This document shows, one piece after another, positions 44,762-55,742 of a DNA stretch of 64,000 nucleotides. Made by a program: the position numbers and the translations under genes. The notes under the pieces are model-generated. The model did not search any database and was not told the DNA's origin. It was given only the letters and a program-made list of their open reading frames with translations. Position 1 is the stretch's first letter. Each line of letters begins with the position of its first letter. This stretch comes from Lasiosphaeris hirsuta (taxonomy: Eukaryota > Ascomycota > Sordariomycetes > Sordariales > Lasiosphaeriaceae), in the NCBI GenBank assembly GCA_030549175.1, contig JAUKUA010000003.1:3782001-3846000 (forward strand). The letters are read 5' to 3'.

Positions 44762-47085
44762 AATCGAATGCCATTGCATCCGCATTAAGTGTGAGCTTGC
44801 CACACATGTTTTTTTTTTCCACGTTAGTGGATGGGCAACCGATTAGCGCCCGGGAGAGAAGGAGAAATAGCGCTGTGTATACCCCTCAGCACTCGGATGA
44901 TGCATTTAGCGATGGCCTGGTAAAAGAGGGATTTGGGCCGGCGAGGCGTTTGGTTGTTGGGTTTTGTGTAGAATATTAGGAGCGGGTTGGTTGGGGGAGA
45001 GCGTTGTAAATATTTTGAGGCGCTGGTTGCTCTCTCTACCCGCCAGAGACAAACCGCATGAGCAATCAAGCTACGGTATTATGAAACCACAAGCTTTTGC
45101 GAGCACCTTTCGGGTCCGGATGGGCCATCGTGGCTCGTCACTCAAATGCTGAAATTTTGCGGGTAGAGTGTGATGAGGAGGATCGGCGCGCGAACGAGCT
45201 GCAAGGCCCGGTATTTTTGCTCGTGCTGATTTGGACGCTAACCACCGACGTCCTCAAGGCGGAGATAGGGGAGCCATCGTCATGAGGTTGATGGACAACT
45301 CGTTGACTTTGCGCTACGTGTGGCGCATCGAGGGGAAGGTACACCGGCGGCGACTGTCGAAAGGTGCGGAGACGGCATTGCGTGAACACCGGTAGATAAG
45401 GATGTGGTTGGAATGGTACGAAGAAAATCGTACGTGGCTGTAGGGACGGAGAGAGAAATGAATGTGTTGGGATGTGCAGTCTCCAAAGGATGGTGTATTT
45501 TGATTTCGGGGATGGGTGTGGTTGAAGCGGAGCCCCCCCGTGACCCAAAACCTTGAGTGCGCCGAGGTCTGTACTCGCAGCTCGTACACATCTTCCGCAG
45601 GTGTTCGAGTATCCGGCGCAACTGGCAGACGGAAATCTCTGTGGTGGACCTTGTAGTTTGCTTCGCCGGTGTGACGGTCGGAGGCGCTGGTGCACCATCT
45701 CGGTGGAAATGGTGGCTGGGCCTGAAATAGCCCAGTAAAGACCCATTTGAAGTAGTTCTTTTGTTCGGAAGGCACTCGCAGGAGCATAGGGAGACCGCCA
45801 GGGTTATTCAGTCCTTGATATGCGGCGTTGCGAGATTAGGCGGGTTGTGTTGGCGGAACTTTGGTCACCGGCTGGGCCGCGCCGAGGTTTCAGGTCGAGC
45901 GCCGAACAGGACAGAGAGGGCAAGCCGGAAACGCCCCGTGAGCTCGAATCAAAGGATACGCCATGGAGGTTGAGCTCGTAGAAAGGAGCACCGTCGCTTC
46001 TTATTGTAATCCTTCCATTTCTAAGCGGGAGCGACTCGGTCAGCCAACGTTGATACTATAAGCGCCGGAATCCACGTCTGGCCGATTAGGGCGCAACACC
46101 TGGCATTGGTGCGTCGAAGGAGGGAAAAGGGGGAAAACAACATACCTTGGAAGCAACTAAGAAGAGCAATCAAGAACAGGAGCTTTCCCTGTGTGGTTCC
46201 AGCATTGTCGGCAGCAGGGCCATCAGCCCGGATGGATAAGCCGCGGAGCAGCTTGGAAGTAGGCTCGCTTCATCGTTTCTTGTGATGCAGGGGGCGGCTA
46301 GTAAAAAAGGCGGAGTGAACGAAGAGTAATAACAATAAAGGGGGCAAGACCCAGTACAGCGGCGCAAGTGAACAAAGATTTGGCCGCTAGCGGCGACGGT
46401 GATGGTGAGCGGACACAAGTTGTGTTACGAAGTAGAAAGAAATAGGATACTCGGTGCAGTGGGGTCACTTGATGTGCGACGGGCGATTCCAGCCCTGCAC
46501 CTCAGCCTCCAGTTTACAGTGTCCCTAGGTGGTGCGCTGATGTGCACGGGCCCGGTTGCGGGCAACAGCTTTGGCGACCACCAACAAGGATACATTCAAC
46601 CCCTCAAGCCCCTCATAGCCCCCCTGACGAAATGCTTGGTGTCCAGGCGGCGGATCACTTACATGACACCTCCTGCCGGCTCCGAGTCTATACAAGTCTA
46701 GTTTGGCCATTGGGATTTCCCTCAACCACCTATCCTCCCAGACAGAATTCAGCGATAGAACTCCTTGCATTGGCGCAATTGATATATCGTGCAATCCATA
46801 CGGAAAGTGCGAATTGCCTTTCCTTATTCTCTAACTAGCATGCCCTTTCCCAGGTTGTGGCCCTCCCGCATAAGGTTTTCTTGAATTCCCGGGCACTTTG
46901 GAAAAGTTCGGGACATCAGCGTCAGCATCCCATGATATTTGGGACTACAGACTAACATCAAGCCTCTAGCCTCCCAAATCCACACTGTGTCTGACCAGAA
47001 AAACATTGCCAAGAGGGGCATCCATCAAAAAACTACCGCGACCCCTCCATCAGACTCGCAATCAGGGCAAAAAGGCACCATAACC
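44762..47085. other. Intergenic region between Epl1 and Kae1
   Basis: There are about 2.3 kb with no recognised gene. Overlapping minus-strand open frames at 45,138-45,787 (up to 202 codons) show no known motif and look like chance frames in GC-rich DNA, but a small unknown gene cannot be excluded. Confidence 0.4.
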
Positions 47086-48153
47086 ATGGACACGACGAAA
47101 AAGAAGCGCCGCATCGCCCTCGGCTGCGAGGGCTCCGCCAACAAGCTCGGCATCGGCATCATTGCCCACGACCCGGAGACAAACGAACCAACGGTGCTCT
47201 CCAACGTGCGCCACACCTTCGTCTCGCCGCCAGGCACCGGCTTCCTCCCAAAGGACACGGCACAGCACCACCGGGCCTTCTTCGTGCGCGTCGCCAAGCA
47301 GGCCCTGGCCAACGCCGGTGTCCGGCCCTCGGAGCTTGACTGCATCTGCTACACGCGGGGGCCGGGGATGGGGGCACCGCTGACCTCGGTGGCGGTCGCC
47401 GCGCGCACGCTAGCGCTGCTGTGGGACAAGGAGCTGGTCGGGGTGAACCACTGCGTGGGCCACATCGAGATGGGGCGGGCGATCACGGGGGCGGCCAATC
47501 CCGTGGTGCTCTATGTCAGCGGCGGCAACACACAAGTGATTGCGTACGCGGAGCAGCGGTACCGCATCTTTGGCGAGGCCCTCGACATCGCCGTCGGCAA
47601 CTGCCTTGACCGCTTCGCGCGCACGCTCGAGATCAGCAACGACCCGGCGCCGGGCTACAACATCGAGCAGCTTGCCAAGAAGGGCGGTCGCGTCCTGCTT
47701 GACCTGCCGTACGCCGTCAAGGGCATGGACTGCTCGTTTAGCGGTATCCTTACGCGGGCCGACGAGCTGGCTGCTATGATGAAGGCAGGCGGAAAGGGAC
47801 CTGACGGCGAGACGTTTACACAAGCAGATCTGTGCTTCAGCCTGCAAGAGACAGTGTTTGCCATGCTGGTCGAGATAACGGAGCGCGCCATGGCGCACGT
47901 AGGCAGCAACCAAGTACTGATAGTTGGAGGTGTCGGATGCAACGAGCGGCTCCAGGAGATGATGGGTGCAATGGCAGCAGAAAGGGGGGGCAGCGTATAC
48001 GCCACAGACGAACGCTTCTGCATCGACAACGGCATTATGATTGCACATGCCGGTCTATTGGCTTATGAAACCGGCTTCAAAACTCCTCTGGAGGAGAGCA
48101 CATGTACACAGCGCTTCAGGACCGATGAGGTCTTTGTCAAATGGAGGAAGTGA
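47086..48153 (+). CDS. KAE1: Kae1, catalytic subunit of KEOPS (tRNA t6A37 synthesis)
   Basis: Kae1 transfers the threonylcarbamoyl group to adenosine 37 of ANN-decoding tRNAs as the core of the KEOPS/EKC complex. One exon encodes 355 residues. It has the ASKHA ATPase fold signature: [15 protein letters not shown] at the N-terminus, the metal-binding pair in [10 protein letters not shown] (His122, His126), [25 protein letters not shown] and [12 protein letters not shown]. The start chosen is the ATG directly before [12 protein letters not shown], matching family N-termini. The upstream in-frame extension back to 46,939 lacks conservation marks. As expected for the cytosolic protein rather than mitochondrial Qri7, there is no obvious targeting peptide. 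Confidence 0.95.
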   Translation: MDTTKKKRRIALGCEGSANKLGIGIIAHDPETNEPTVLSNVRHTFVSPPGTGFLPKDTAQHHRAFFVRVAKQALANAGVRPSELDCICYTRGPGMGAPLTSVAVAARTLALLWDKELVGVNHCVGHIEMGRAITGAANPVVLYVSGGNTQVIAYAEQRYRIFGEALDIAVGNCLDRFARTLEISNDPAPGYNIEQLAKKGGRVLLDLPYAVKGMDCSFSGILTRADELAAMMKAGGKGPDGETFTQADLCFSLQETVFAMLVEITERAMAHVGSNQVLIVGGVGCNERLQEMMGAMAAERGGSVYATDERFCIDNGIMIAHAGLLAYETGFKTPLEESTCTQRFRTDEVFVKWRK

Positions 48154-48422
48154 TTTCTCCATCCATATTCCGTCGTGTATGAGAGGCCCTTTTGGAACCC
48201 TCATGGGCCATCCATCCCATTTCGTGAGGGGCCCAGCACCGCAGTCTAACCACACGTCTTCCACCCCGTCCTGTTTCTTCGCTCAAGCTCGCCAAACTCA
48301 AAGAATCCGACCAAGCGAATCCAGTATCTGGCTGGCTGGCTCAGACCGCATAGCAGTTACTCCTGGCGCCCCCATCTACCAAGCTCCAGGTCTAATCCGG
48401 CAGCCCTTTAAAATATCCTGGT
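48154..48422. other. Convergent intergenic region
   Basis: A short gap between Kae1 (+) and the AMPK beta subunit (-). Nothing is recognised. Confidence 0.4.
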
Positions 48423-49984
48423 TCACGCACCATCTGTTGTTGGCTTGTACATGATGGTTGTTACATACTGTGCTCACAATCAGCCATGCCGCTTCAGCAT
48501 ATGACGGGCAGAGAGAACAAACCTTGTTCTTATATCTAGTCGTTGCTGAAACAGCCAATATGTTGTTTTTGATGCTGCTGGTCGCGAGATGGTTGAGCAC
48601 CGTGTGATTCGGCATGTTGAGGACACTATTATCGTCCTTGATGAGTGTGGCCGCATTGAGGATGGGCTTGCCGAGAAAGCCAGGGAGAGCAGGCGGGTTA
48701 GGAAGCTTGTCGATGGCTGAGATTGCACTGTGATACGGCGGTGTGTCTTCTGGCTGGTCAAAGTCGAGCAGGTACTTTGGAATTTTGTGGGCAAAGATGC
48801 TAGCCGGAGGTACTTCTCTGTCCTTCGGCTTCTTGCCTCCCTCTTCTTCAGATGGGATGGGCTTCGAATGCATCAAAGGCTGTGATTCTTTAGGCTCCCC
48901 TGACGCATCGGCATGCTCGGCGGGAATATCGTCTGGATTCACTTCGATGTAGTTTACCAGGTTGTTACCGAAATCCACAGTTGTTGGCAGATCTGGCGAG
49001 GTCTGCATTTGGCCGTCTACTAGGAAACGAACATGGTGTGTCCCGGGAAGAATGTTGATAGTTGCCGCAAACACCCCAGGTCGACCCTCGCTGTAGCAAA
49101 CTCGGCGTCAGCACTTGATAATACCCAATCCAAGCCCACAACGTATTTCCCTCCAGCTCGATCCATATCTTCTTGACACATCCTCCAGTAGCAAATAAGA
49201 CCACTCACACTGGATGCAGCCGAGTCTTGCGGTTCCATTGGAATATGGTACCGGTGACGTAGACCTTGTCACCGCCTCGGAGCCACTCAAGCCTTGTGGG
49301 AACGGTGGGCCGAGTCTTGTCCACCATCAGTTCGTCGATGACGCCGTCGTCGACGGCGGAGCTATCGCTCAGATTTGAGACTCGCCGCGGCAGGCCGGAG
49401 TCCAGCCCCTCCACGTCCTCGAGCGCCCGGCCAAGATCGGTCGGTGCGATGATAGGCGACCCGGGGGTGTGGACCTCCTCCTCAATGGGAAGGGGTAGAC
49501 GGGGCGGGCGTGTGAGATAGGAAAGGTCCTGCAGGCTGCTAATCGGAGCTGTTGTGCTGCCTTCGTAGCTGTCTTGCCTCGGCGATCTTGATGGCGCGGG
49601 CGGGTTGTGCGAGATCGGCACCGCGACGGGCTTGGCGGGCTCAAGGCTGGGCTCGGGTCTGGCCGGCTTCGCTTCAACAGGGCGGGAGGAGCTGACGGAG
49701 CTCGAGGGCGCCATGGATGTGGCGGGAGAGTTGCTCAGCGAGGGGCCAGTCCGCGGCGGGAGGGATTTGGGCCGGTTGTGGCTCGGCGGTTGTACGGCGG
49801 TGCCCTGGGCCTGTGTGAGAGACGGCTCGGGGGGTGCGGCGACACGGTGGTTCTGCACCGGAATGGGGTGCCTGTTGTCGCGCCTCACAGGTCGTGGGGA
49901 GTCATGGCCGCCGTGAGCTTGAGACTGGGATGAAGATGCTGACGACGGATTGCCGGGTCGGTTTGTGGAGGGGCTGTTCCCCAT
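48423..49984 (-). CDS. SNF1/AMPK beta subunit (Gal83/Sip-like)
   Basis: This is the scaffold subunit of the SNF1 protein kinase, which governs the response to glucose limitation. Three exons (49984-49209, 49090-48523, 48467-48423) give 462 residues. It begins MGNSPSTN, a good N-myristoylation signal, followed by about 225 disordered residues rich in Ser, Pro and Arg. A CBM48 glycogen-binding domain (about 230-315) contains VTGTIFQWNRKTRLHPV and GTHHVRFLVDGQM. The C-terminal AMPKBI domain (about 355-462) contains PPASIFAHKIPKYLLDFDQ, PALPGFLGKPILN, PNHTVLNHLATSSIKNN and ends YVTTIMYKPTTDGA. The first splice is placed after CCAGT, because only that restores HPVEGRPGVFA. The subunit bridges the Snf1 kinase and the Snf4 gamma subunit, both encoded elsewhere. 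Confidence 0.95.
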
Positions 49985-50611
49985 TTTCAATATCGGTCGG
50001 GGAGCGGGCTGCGCTCACTCTCCTCTCTCCTCTCTCTCTATGCTGGGCCGAGACAACAGCTCACAATACGAAACTAGGGCAAATGTAAGAGCACAATCAG
50101 TAGTTCATCTTTTGCCCGGCCTGCTGGGATGTTGTGGAACAGTCAGTCGACAAGTTTGACAAGGTTGGCGCATTGCATGTTCCCGCCTTCGAGGGAAGTG
50201 GGTTGAGCAAAGAGCAGGCCAAATTCAAACAGTTCCAGCTGGAATGGGGCCGGGCTTTGCCAGGCTCAACAGGTGCCAAACCAGCCTCTGGCCCGTGCCA
50301 CACTTACCGGGGATACTTCCCAGCGGTTGGCACTGGCTAACACAGCTTTCCAAGTCTCCTATTTGAATGTTACAGCTAGGAGCGAAATTGGCGTCCTGTC
50401 GCTTAAACTCTATTGATGTAAGATAGATGCACGGACGTGCTGATAGCAGTATGGATTAGTTTTTATTCACACGCGGTACTTATAAGTCATGGCGGGTATC
50501 CGAAAGACGGATTTACGATTTTGCCGCATTCGAGAGAGCCATAAAGACGGGAGGCAGGTGTTATCTCGCTCCTGTGCTGACAGTAACATCACCAACAGTA
50601 CCACAACTGCA
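49985..50611. other. Upstream region of the AMPK beta gene and edge of the accessory island
   Basis: This holds the promoter and leader of the minus-strand beta subunit, with TCTCTCCTCTC repeats near 50,020-50,040 and no recognised gene. The sequence changes to transposon and NLR remnants from about 50,600. Confidence 0.4.
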
Positions 50612-50848
50612 ATGGCGCCAAATTTCACTCTCCACAAGCGTGCTCTAACTCAGACCATAATCAACAGTAAGCTACAAGGTGAAGATGGCCCAAAAGATGA
50701 CGAGATAGCAGAAATAAACGGCTATACCGCCCGCATGGTACGCCGCGTCCGATCGAGCTTACTCTGCTTCAGAACGACCACGGCACCACCAAATGGTGCC
50801 GACCGACCCAAGACCATCGCCCCGGAGTCGCCTGAATCCATTGCCTGA
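50612..50848 (+). pseudogene. Tc1/mariner-type transposase fragment (N-terminal HTH)
   Basis: The translation from the ATG at 50,612 reads MAPNFTLHKRALTQTIINSK, then KDDEIAEINGYTARMVRRVRS, then NGADRPKTIAP. This matches the helix-turn-helix N-terminus of fungal Tc1/mariner transposases as I remember them. The frame ends after about 79 codons, and no DDE catalytic domain follows. The next few hundred bases keep short open frames with no clear transposase motif. I see no terminal inverted repeats or target-site duplication. It is a broken remnant and not an active element. Confidence 0.65.
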
Positions 50849-51201
50849 AAGATGCAAAGTGAAGGCAGATCGTGCGCGGGTAGCGATGTCTGTTCTCCTG
50901 CGAAAGATAGCTCAACGTGTCCTCTTCAGCACTAATCATGTGTTAACCCACCTGGCTACCACCACACATCACGCCAACGCCACTAAGCAAATTTACCTCC
51001 GTCACGTTATATGTAGCTTCGGGAAGAGAATGGAAGCTATATTTTGCCTTCTCGAAGCAAAGTACATGAGTCATCTTAACATCGATAGAAAATGCTAGAA
51101 CTTTCATAGTATCTATAAAGCAACCCATCCTCCCGGGCCCTTCTGGTGTCAAACTAGAAAAAAGAAATAAAGAGGATGGAGTGAAAGAGACTTGAAATAT
51201 A

Positions 51202-54069
51202 TTAACCATATCGCGAGAAGCCAATGGTGAGAACTCGTCCTGATGAACAGCCGATGGATACCATCCGCCCTTGGACGGCGGAACAGCTCGGGCGGTATTC
51301 TGGTGGTAACCATAGTACATTCTTGCCATTGCAAGTAATCCACGACTTGTCCCGTCCTAAGCTGTACTCCTGCTTCTCTAGATTATCCCGCCAGAAGACG
51401 ACCGACCGAACCGAGCCGTGATGGCCTTGTAATGTCTGTAGGCATTGCCCCGACGCGGCATCCCAGATCTTGATCGTCTTATCGTACGAGCCCGATGCGA
51501 GCCGCTAGCCATCTGGCGAGAAGGCGACCGACGAAACTGAGTCGCGATGGCCTTCTAATGTCTGTAGGCATGCATCCCAATCTGCTTCTATAACAGGCTT
51601 GGTACTGATCCAGTCAGGTTTATCCACCCCGAAATTTTTTTTTACTAAACAGCCGGTTGGTGCAAATACAAGGGCTGAAATATATACTTGAAGAGGTACT
51701 TGCTCTACTATCCATCTATAAGACAGAGCAAACCGGTATATATCTCGGACAAGGGTTGGTAACTGCCTTTGGTCGATGTGGCCCTATTTCTTTGTGAGTC
51801 TGGACTTCTGGTGTTTTGTAGTTTTGTACTTACCAGTAGGCCCTTAAGCTGTCCTATAGCAATGATGCCCTCTGACATAGCCCGGAGTAGACTGAGAGTC
51901 TCAAGCCAGTAAAGGTACTTTGTCTTGAGGAATGTATGGACGGCCCCATCATTCTGTAGAAATGTGTCCAGGTTTGTGTTTGTGCTAGAAATTGAGTCAA
52001 AAAGGTGGTTAACCCAGTAAACACATGAGTACCGCACTGTCGCAAGAGGGTCCGGGTCCGGCGTATGGACTTGGTCGATAGGAAACCCCGGTTCGTAAAG
52101 GCCGTATATGTCATATTGTAACTTTTTAGACAAGAGTTTCATTGATCGATCCAATATGTTACGGTGGGCCATTGCCACGCCATGGGGAAAGAGCAGGGTG
52201 GAGGCTCGGTCGCTTAAATAGTCCTTTGCTGATTGATGAACGAGGTAGATCCGATCGTCTCTGACTGTAAGGAATGATCTACACTTAGCCACGATCTTCC
52301 TGACATTCTCCGTCGATTTTGTAATCTGTTCTGGTAATCCAGATAAGGCGCCTATTTCGGCCAAGTGAAGTGGGCGGTATGCGACTATCGCTACGGAAAG
52401 TATTTGTCGGCATAAATCCGCGTCCCATCTATACCGATCAATCTCCGTCAGCATGCGCTCGTACATGCCATCCAGGCCGCGCGGTACGTCTTTGACGATT
52501 GGCAAAACGTGCCAGCTCTCAACCTCATCCTTACTCAGCTGTTGTAGGACGAGAGAGGCCCAAAGGATCGTGCCGTCTACCTTTTGGCGTAGGATATCCC
52601 GTACATGATCCTTCAACGGAAGGTCACCCCAAAGAGATGTAAGATCAGATAGCTTATTATCGATATACCCATCGATGTCGTAAGACACCTGCTCCACATT
52701 CATTTCTAGTCCAAGATCAAATTCTATCAGCCCATCGCCAGATTGTAGCTTCCTCCTGATCGTTGTCTTATTCTGACTCGCTACGAGCCACTTGACACGT
52801 TCCGACGAGGTACAGATGACGAGGTCCAAAAGCTTCGGCAGGTCGGTAAGGTATTCGTCAAGGGCGTCGATGACTACGTAGGTAACCTTCAGGTTTGGAT
52901 CTTCTAGCATCTCCCGTAAAACTTTTGACAGGACGATCCATGCCACTACGTCATCAGAGGGGTATGTATCCTTAGGTAGATGCAAGAGGAGACGTGGCTG
53001 CCGGTGGACGAGTAGGTAGATTAACCCCCGCAGTACTGCAGTCGCGCTATTGATACGTGAGTCAGTAGCTTGGCAGAAGTAATACGCCAAGTTGTGACAG
53101 TGCCCGCCGGCGACCATTGCCCGCTCCAGCTCATTGATGATGCCGCAAAGCAACATGGTCTTGCCCTTGCCGGAGCCCCCCTGGATCCAGAACATCCGGT
53201 TTTCCGGCAGGTGCCATCGGTCGAGGTTAAGGCTCTCGAGGGCCCGGCGGTAAGCGTTAACCGCTAGGCCGCCCTTTGCCGCTTCGATACGCTCCTTCTC
53301 AAGGCGCGGGTCGACAGAACGCAGGTCAGCCAGACGGTGGTAATACTTATCGATCTTCTCTCGCAGTCTGCTAAATGCCCCCGCCTCTCCTTCGCCGTAG
53401 AGAAGCGGCATATGCACATCGAAGATGCCAAATAAAGAGTACGCCTTGTCTTCTTCACATGTTGTGTTGCGCTCCTTGACCTACGCCATTCGTTCGTCGA
53501 TGCTAAAATCGGAGAGGATGCTACCTCGGAGAGCTCCGAGGGGAATCCCGGTTATTTTGTGAATCTGTCGTTCCAAAGACTTCTTGTCTCCCAGGCGCTT
53601 GCCCTCTATGGAGAAGAATTCGATAATAGTTGGAGCAATGAGTTCTTGAAGTGTCCATCCACGTGTGAACCACTTGCTTGCTTGAAAAGCCGATTCCCAG
53701 CTGGACTCATTGTCAGGGGCATAGGTCGAGACGTCTGCTAGGTAGACATAACATTTCGCCGCGCTGCGGTACCAATGAAACATGGAATTGAGAGCGTGCT
53801 GAAGCTCGGCACCGTCGGACTTGTCGATGCAGCATGTATCTTGCCAGAAGAATTTCAGCCCATCGCGTTCGGCTTGATCTCCGCAAAATCGAAGCTTGGT
53901 GTAGCCTGGTTTGTTTTTGGCCGTCCGCCAGGTCTTTGAAGAGGACCTCTCCGTCTTCCCTCCATGTGTGTGAAAGTATCGTGTAAGGCGGAATCTCGGG
54001 GATCGCGTCGTTCGGGAGGTGCTTCGTCAGGCGGAACTCGCCGGTATCGCCGCGTTCCAGGAGCCGCAT
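51202..54069 (-). pseudogene. HET-NACHT-WD40 (HNWD) NLR pseudogene, HET-E type
   Basis: Fungal NLRs of this type control heterokaryon incompatibility. An N-terminal HET domain starts at 54,069 (MRLLERGDTGEFRL, ILSHTW). It is followed by a NACHT NTPase with P-loop GGSGKGKTMLL near 53,175-53,210, WD40 units, and the C-terminal end [19 protein letters not shown] typical of the family. The gene is broken three times: a frameshift in an A/C-rich run near 53,905-53,912 inside HET; a TAG at 53,481-53,483 where the family has Trp; and a TAG at 51,505-51,507 in the first WD40 unit where Gln is usual. A likely intron (GTAAGT donor near 51,832, AATAG acceptor near 51,785) joins the NACHT part to the WD40 part in frame. 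About 570 codons covering the end of HET and the NACHT region (53,417-51,708) remain open. Only about one and a half WD40 units remain. Both stops fit CpA to TpA changes, as RIP would produce. Confidence 0.85.
51425..51573 (-). repeat. Remnant WD40 repeats with a 126-base period
   Basis: The word GATGGCCTTSTAATGTCTGT recurs exactly 126 bases apart (near 51,422 and 51,548). That equals one 42-residue WD40 unit of the HNWD family (TLEGHRDSVSSVAFSPDG ... [13 protein letters not shown]). The second copy breaks off after about 14 residues and joins the conserved C-terminus. Confidence 0.8.
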
Positions 54070-54967
54070 TGCATACAATCACCAGGCTTGGCTCTCTCAG
54101 CAGTTATTTATATCGATGCTCGGCGGCGGAAAAGACGAGCGGGTGCGTCTGACGTTTGCGGGATCTGTAGGAATATCAGATCAGTAGCTGAAACTGAGGT
54201 CACAGGGAATAGCTAGGAATGACCTACTCCTGGTTGTCGAGGGCGTAGCGCGAATGTTGGCGGGTTTGATGGGATGTTGAACCTCGAAGGTGGAAGGGTC
54301 ACGGTGTTTCGCTGCCCATGCCCAGATCACCAACCCCGCAGTTGGGCATCTTGGTGGCGCCAATTGCGCATACTCGAAGCGTCTGATTGGTTTTCCCTGG
54401 TGTGCCTCAGACACATGTCTCTTCAGAATGTAATCGCGGCAATGCAGAAACTGTCTTGTGGTAAAACAAAAAGGATACTGGGAAAGGAGCAGATGCCAAG
54501 CCTACCCGAAAGAGCTACGTACCTTCTCTGTCATTGCACTGTGGGACATATGTCATTGCAATGTGGGACAAATCACGTAAGCGCCACATAGTCCTATCTA
54601 CCTTGTGGTACTTTACGATACTTGCTTCACGCGATGTTAGCATAAAAAGCGGGTAAATGTCAGCCATTATTGGCGTCACAATGTATCTAGATGTCCCTGA
54701 AACGCAGTTGGTCCGTGCCCAAACACTTCAAAGAGTGCAAGGGCGGACGCTGGTTTCGCTCCTAGCTGTAGCGTTCCCCTGGCTCAGACGGTCTTCTCAT
54801 CCATCAGCCTCATTCAGCATCTATCAAACCCGCTTTCACAAAGAACAGGAACAAGGCTGTCACAAAGCACAAAGACAACCAGCCGATAGGCCATCACAGC
54901 GACAACTGGAAAATCTTATCCTCCCAACTACAAACAAAATTTCCACACCTGACCACCAAGAAAAAAT
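54070..54967. other. Region between the NLR pseudogene and Spt4
   Basis: This is the upstream region of both the NLR pseudogene (-) and Spt4 (+). It contains two close copies of a 20-base imperfect palindrome (listed separately). No gene is recognised. The 127-codon frame at 54,657-55,040 overlaps the Spt4 leader and has no known motif. Confidence 0.4.
54529..54570. repeat. Two direct copies of a 20-base imperfect palindrome
   Basis: TGTCATTGCAMTGTGGGACA occurs at 54,529-54,548 and 54,551-54,570, with one mismatch between copies. Each begins TGTC and ends GACA. Confidence 0.7.
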
Positions 54968-55442
54968 ATGTCAGAAAGTTTTGTTGCACCCGGCCAGCAG
55001 CGCTACCTGCGCGCCTGCATGGTCTGCTCCATCGTCATGACCTTTGCTGTGCGTACCTCTCCTCTTCCCATCTACTGCTATCTCCAGCTCACATAAAAAA
55101 CCAGCGCTTCAGAGACGAGGGCTGCCCCAACTGCGAGGAGTTCCTCCACCTCCAGGGCTCTCAGGACCAGATCGAGAGCTGCACGTCACAGGTCTTTGAG
55201 GGTCTCATCTCGCTTGCCAACCCCGCGAGGTCCTGGGTCGCGAAGTGGCAAAGACTGGACACCTACGTGAGAGGCGTGTACGCAACCAAAGTTTCGGGCC
55301 AGCTACCCGACGATGTGAGATCGACAATTGAGGAAGAGTATCGCATTCAGTACATCCCGTAAGTTTCTTCAACCTTGCCAACTGCTAGACAGTGCTAATG
55401 TTGGGACACAGACGAGATGGCAGCGCAACGGAGGCGGACTAG
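54968..55442 (+). CDS. SPT4: Transcription elongation factor Spt4
   Basis: Spt4 pairs with Spt5 as DSIF, which travels with RNA polymerase II and I and aids elongation. Three exons (54968-55048, 55105-55358, 55412-55442) give 121 residues, the usual size. The four-cysteine zinc site is formed across the first splice: CMVC (Cys17, Cys20) and CPNC (Cys34, Cys37). The downstream region [20 protein letters not shown] and [15 protein letters not shown] is the Spt5-binding fold. The short last exon adds only the final ten residues. The stop codon lies inside a small repeat of AGGCGGACT. Confidence 0.96.
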
Positions 55443-55742
55443 GCGGACTAGGCGTGCCACACCCGTTGACACTATGCATTTTGGACAGGAGTTTGGGGAG
55501 TTAGATTTAGTATCGTCGTTTGTTTTTAGGCGTCTCTCGATACTCGGGGGCTGCCCCCCGCATCAGCGAGAATACTTTTACCCTCTAACAGCTGTCCATC
55601 TTCTTTGACATTGCGTATAAGTAAAACCTTTGGTATCATGTTCCCGAAATCGCAAACGCCACCTTATGCTAAGTAATTACATCCAACCCAAGCCCCGCCC
55701 CAGGTATGGCATTCCTAGCAAAAGAAAATCATAAACACCCGC
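55443..55742. other. Convergent intergenic region
   Basis: About 300 bases between the 3' ends of Spt4 (+) and Kin17 (-). Nothing else is recognised. Confidence 0.4.

Noticed and set aside
45138..45787. Overlapping minus-strand frames of up to 202 codons between Epl1 and Kae1
   Set aside because: There is no family resemblance, all three frames are comparably open, and there is no convincing splice structure.
47410..48048. Minus-strand frame of 212 codons opposite Kae1
   Set aside because: It is an antisense shadow of a conserved gene.
53708..54082. Second and third frames across the HET domain as separate small genes
   Set aside because: They are pieces of one HET domain split by a frameshift. 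Together they give a continuous family match.
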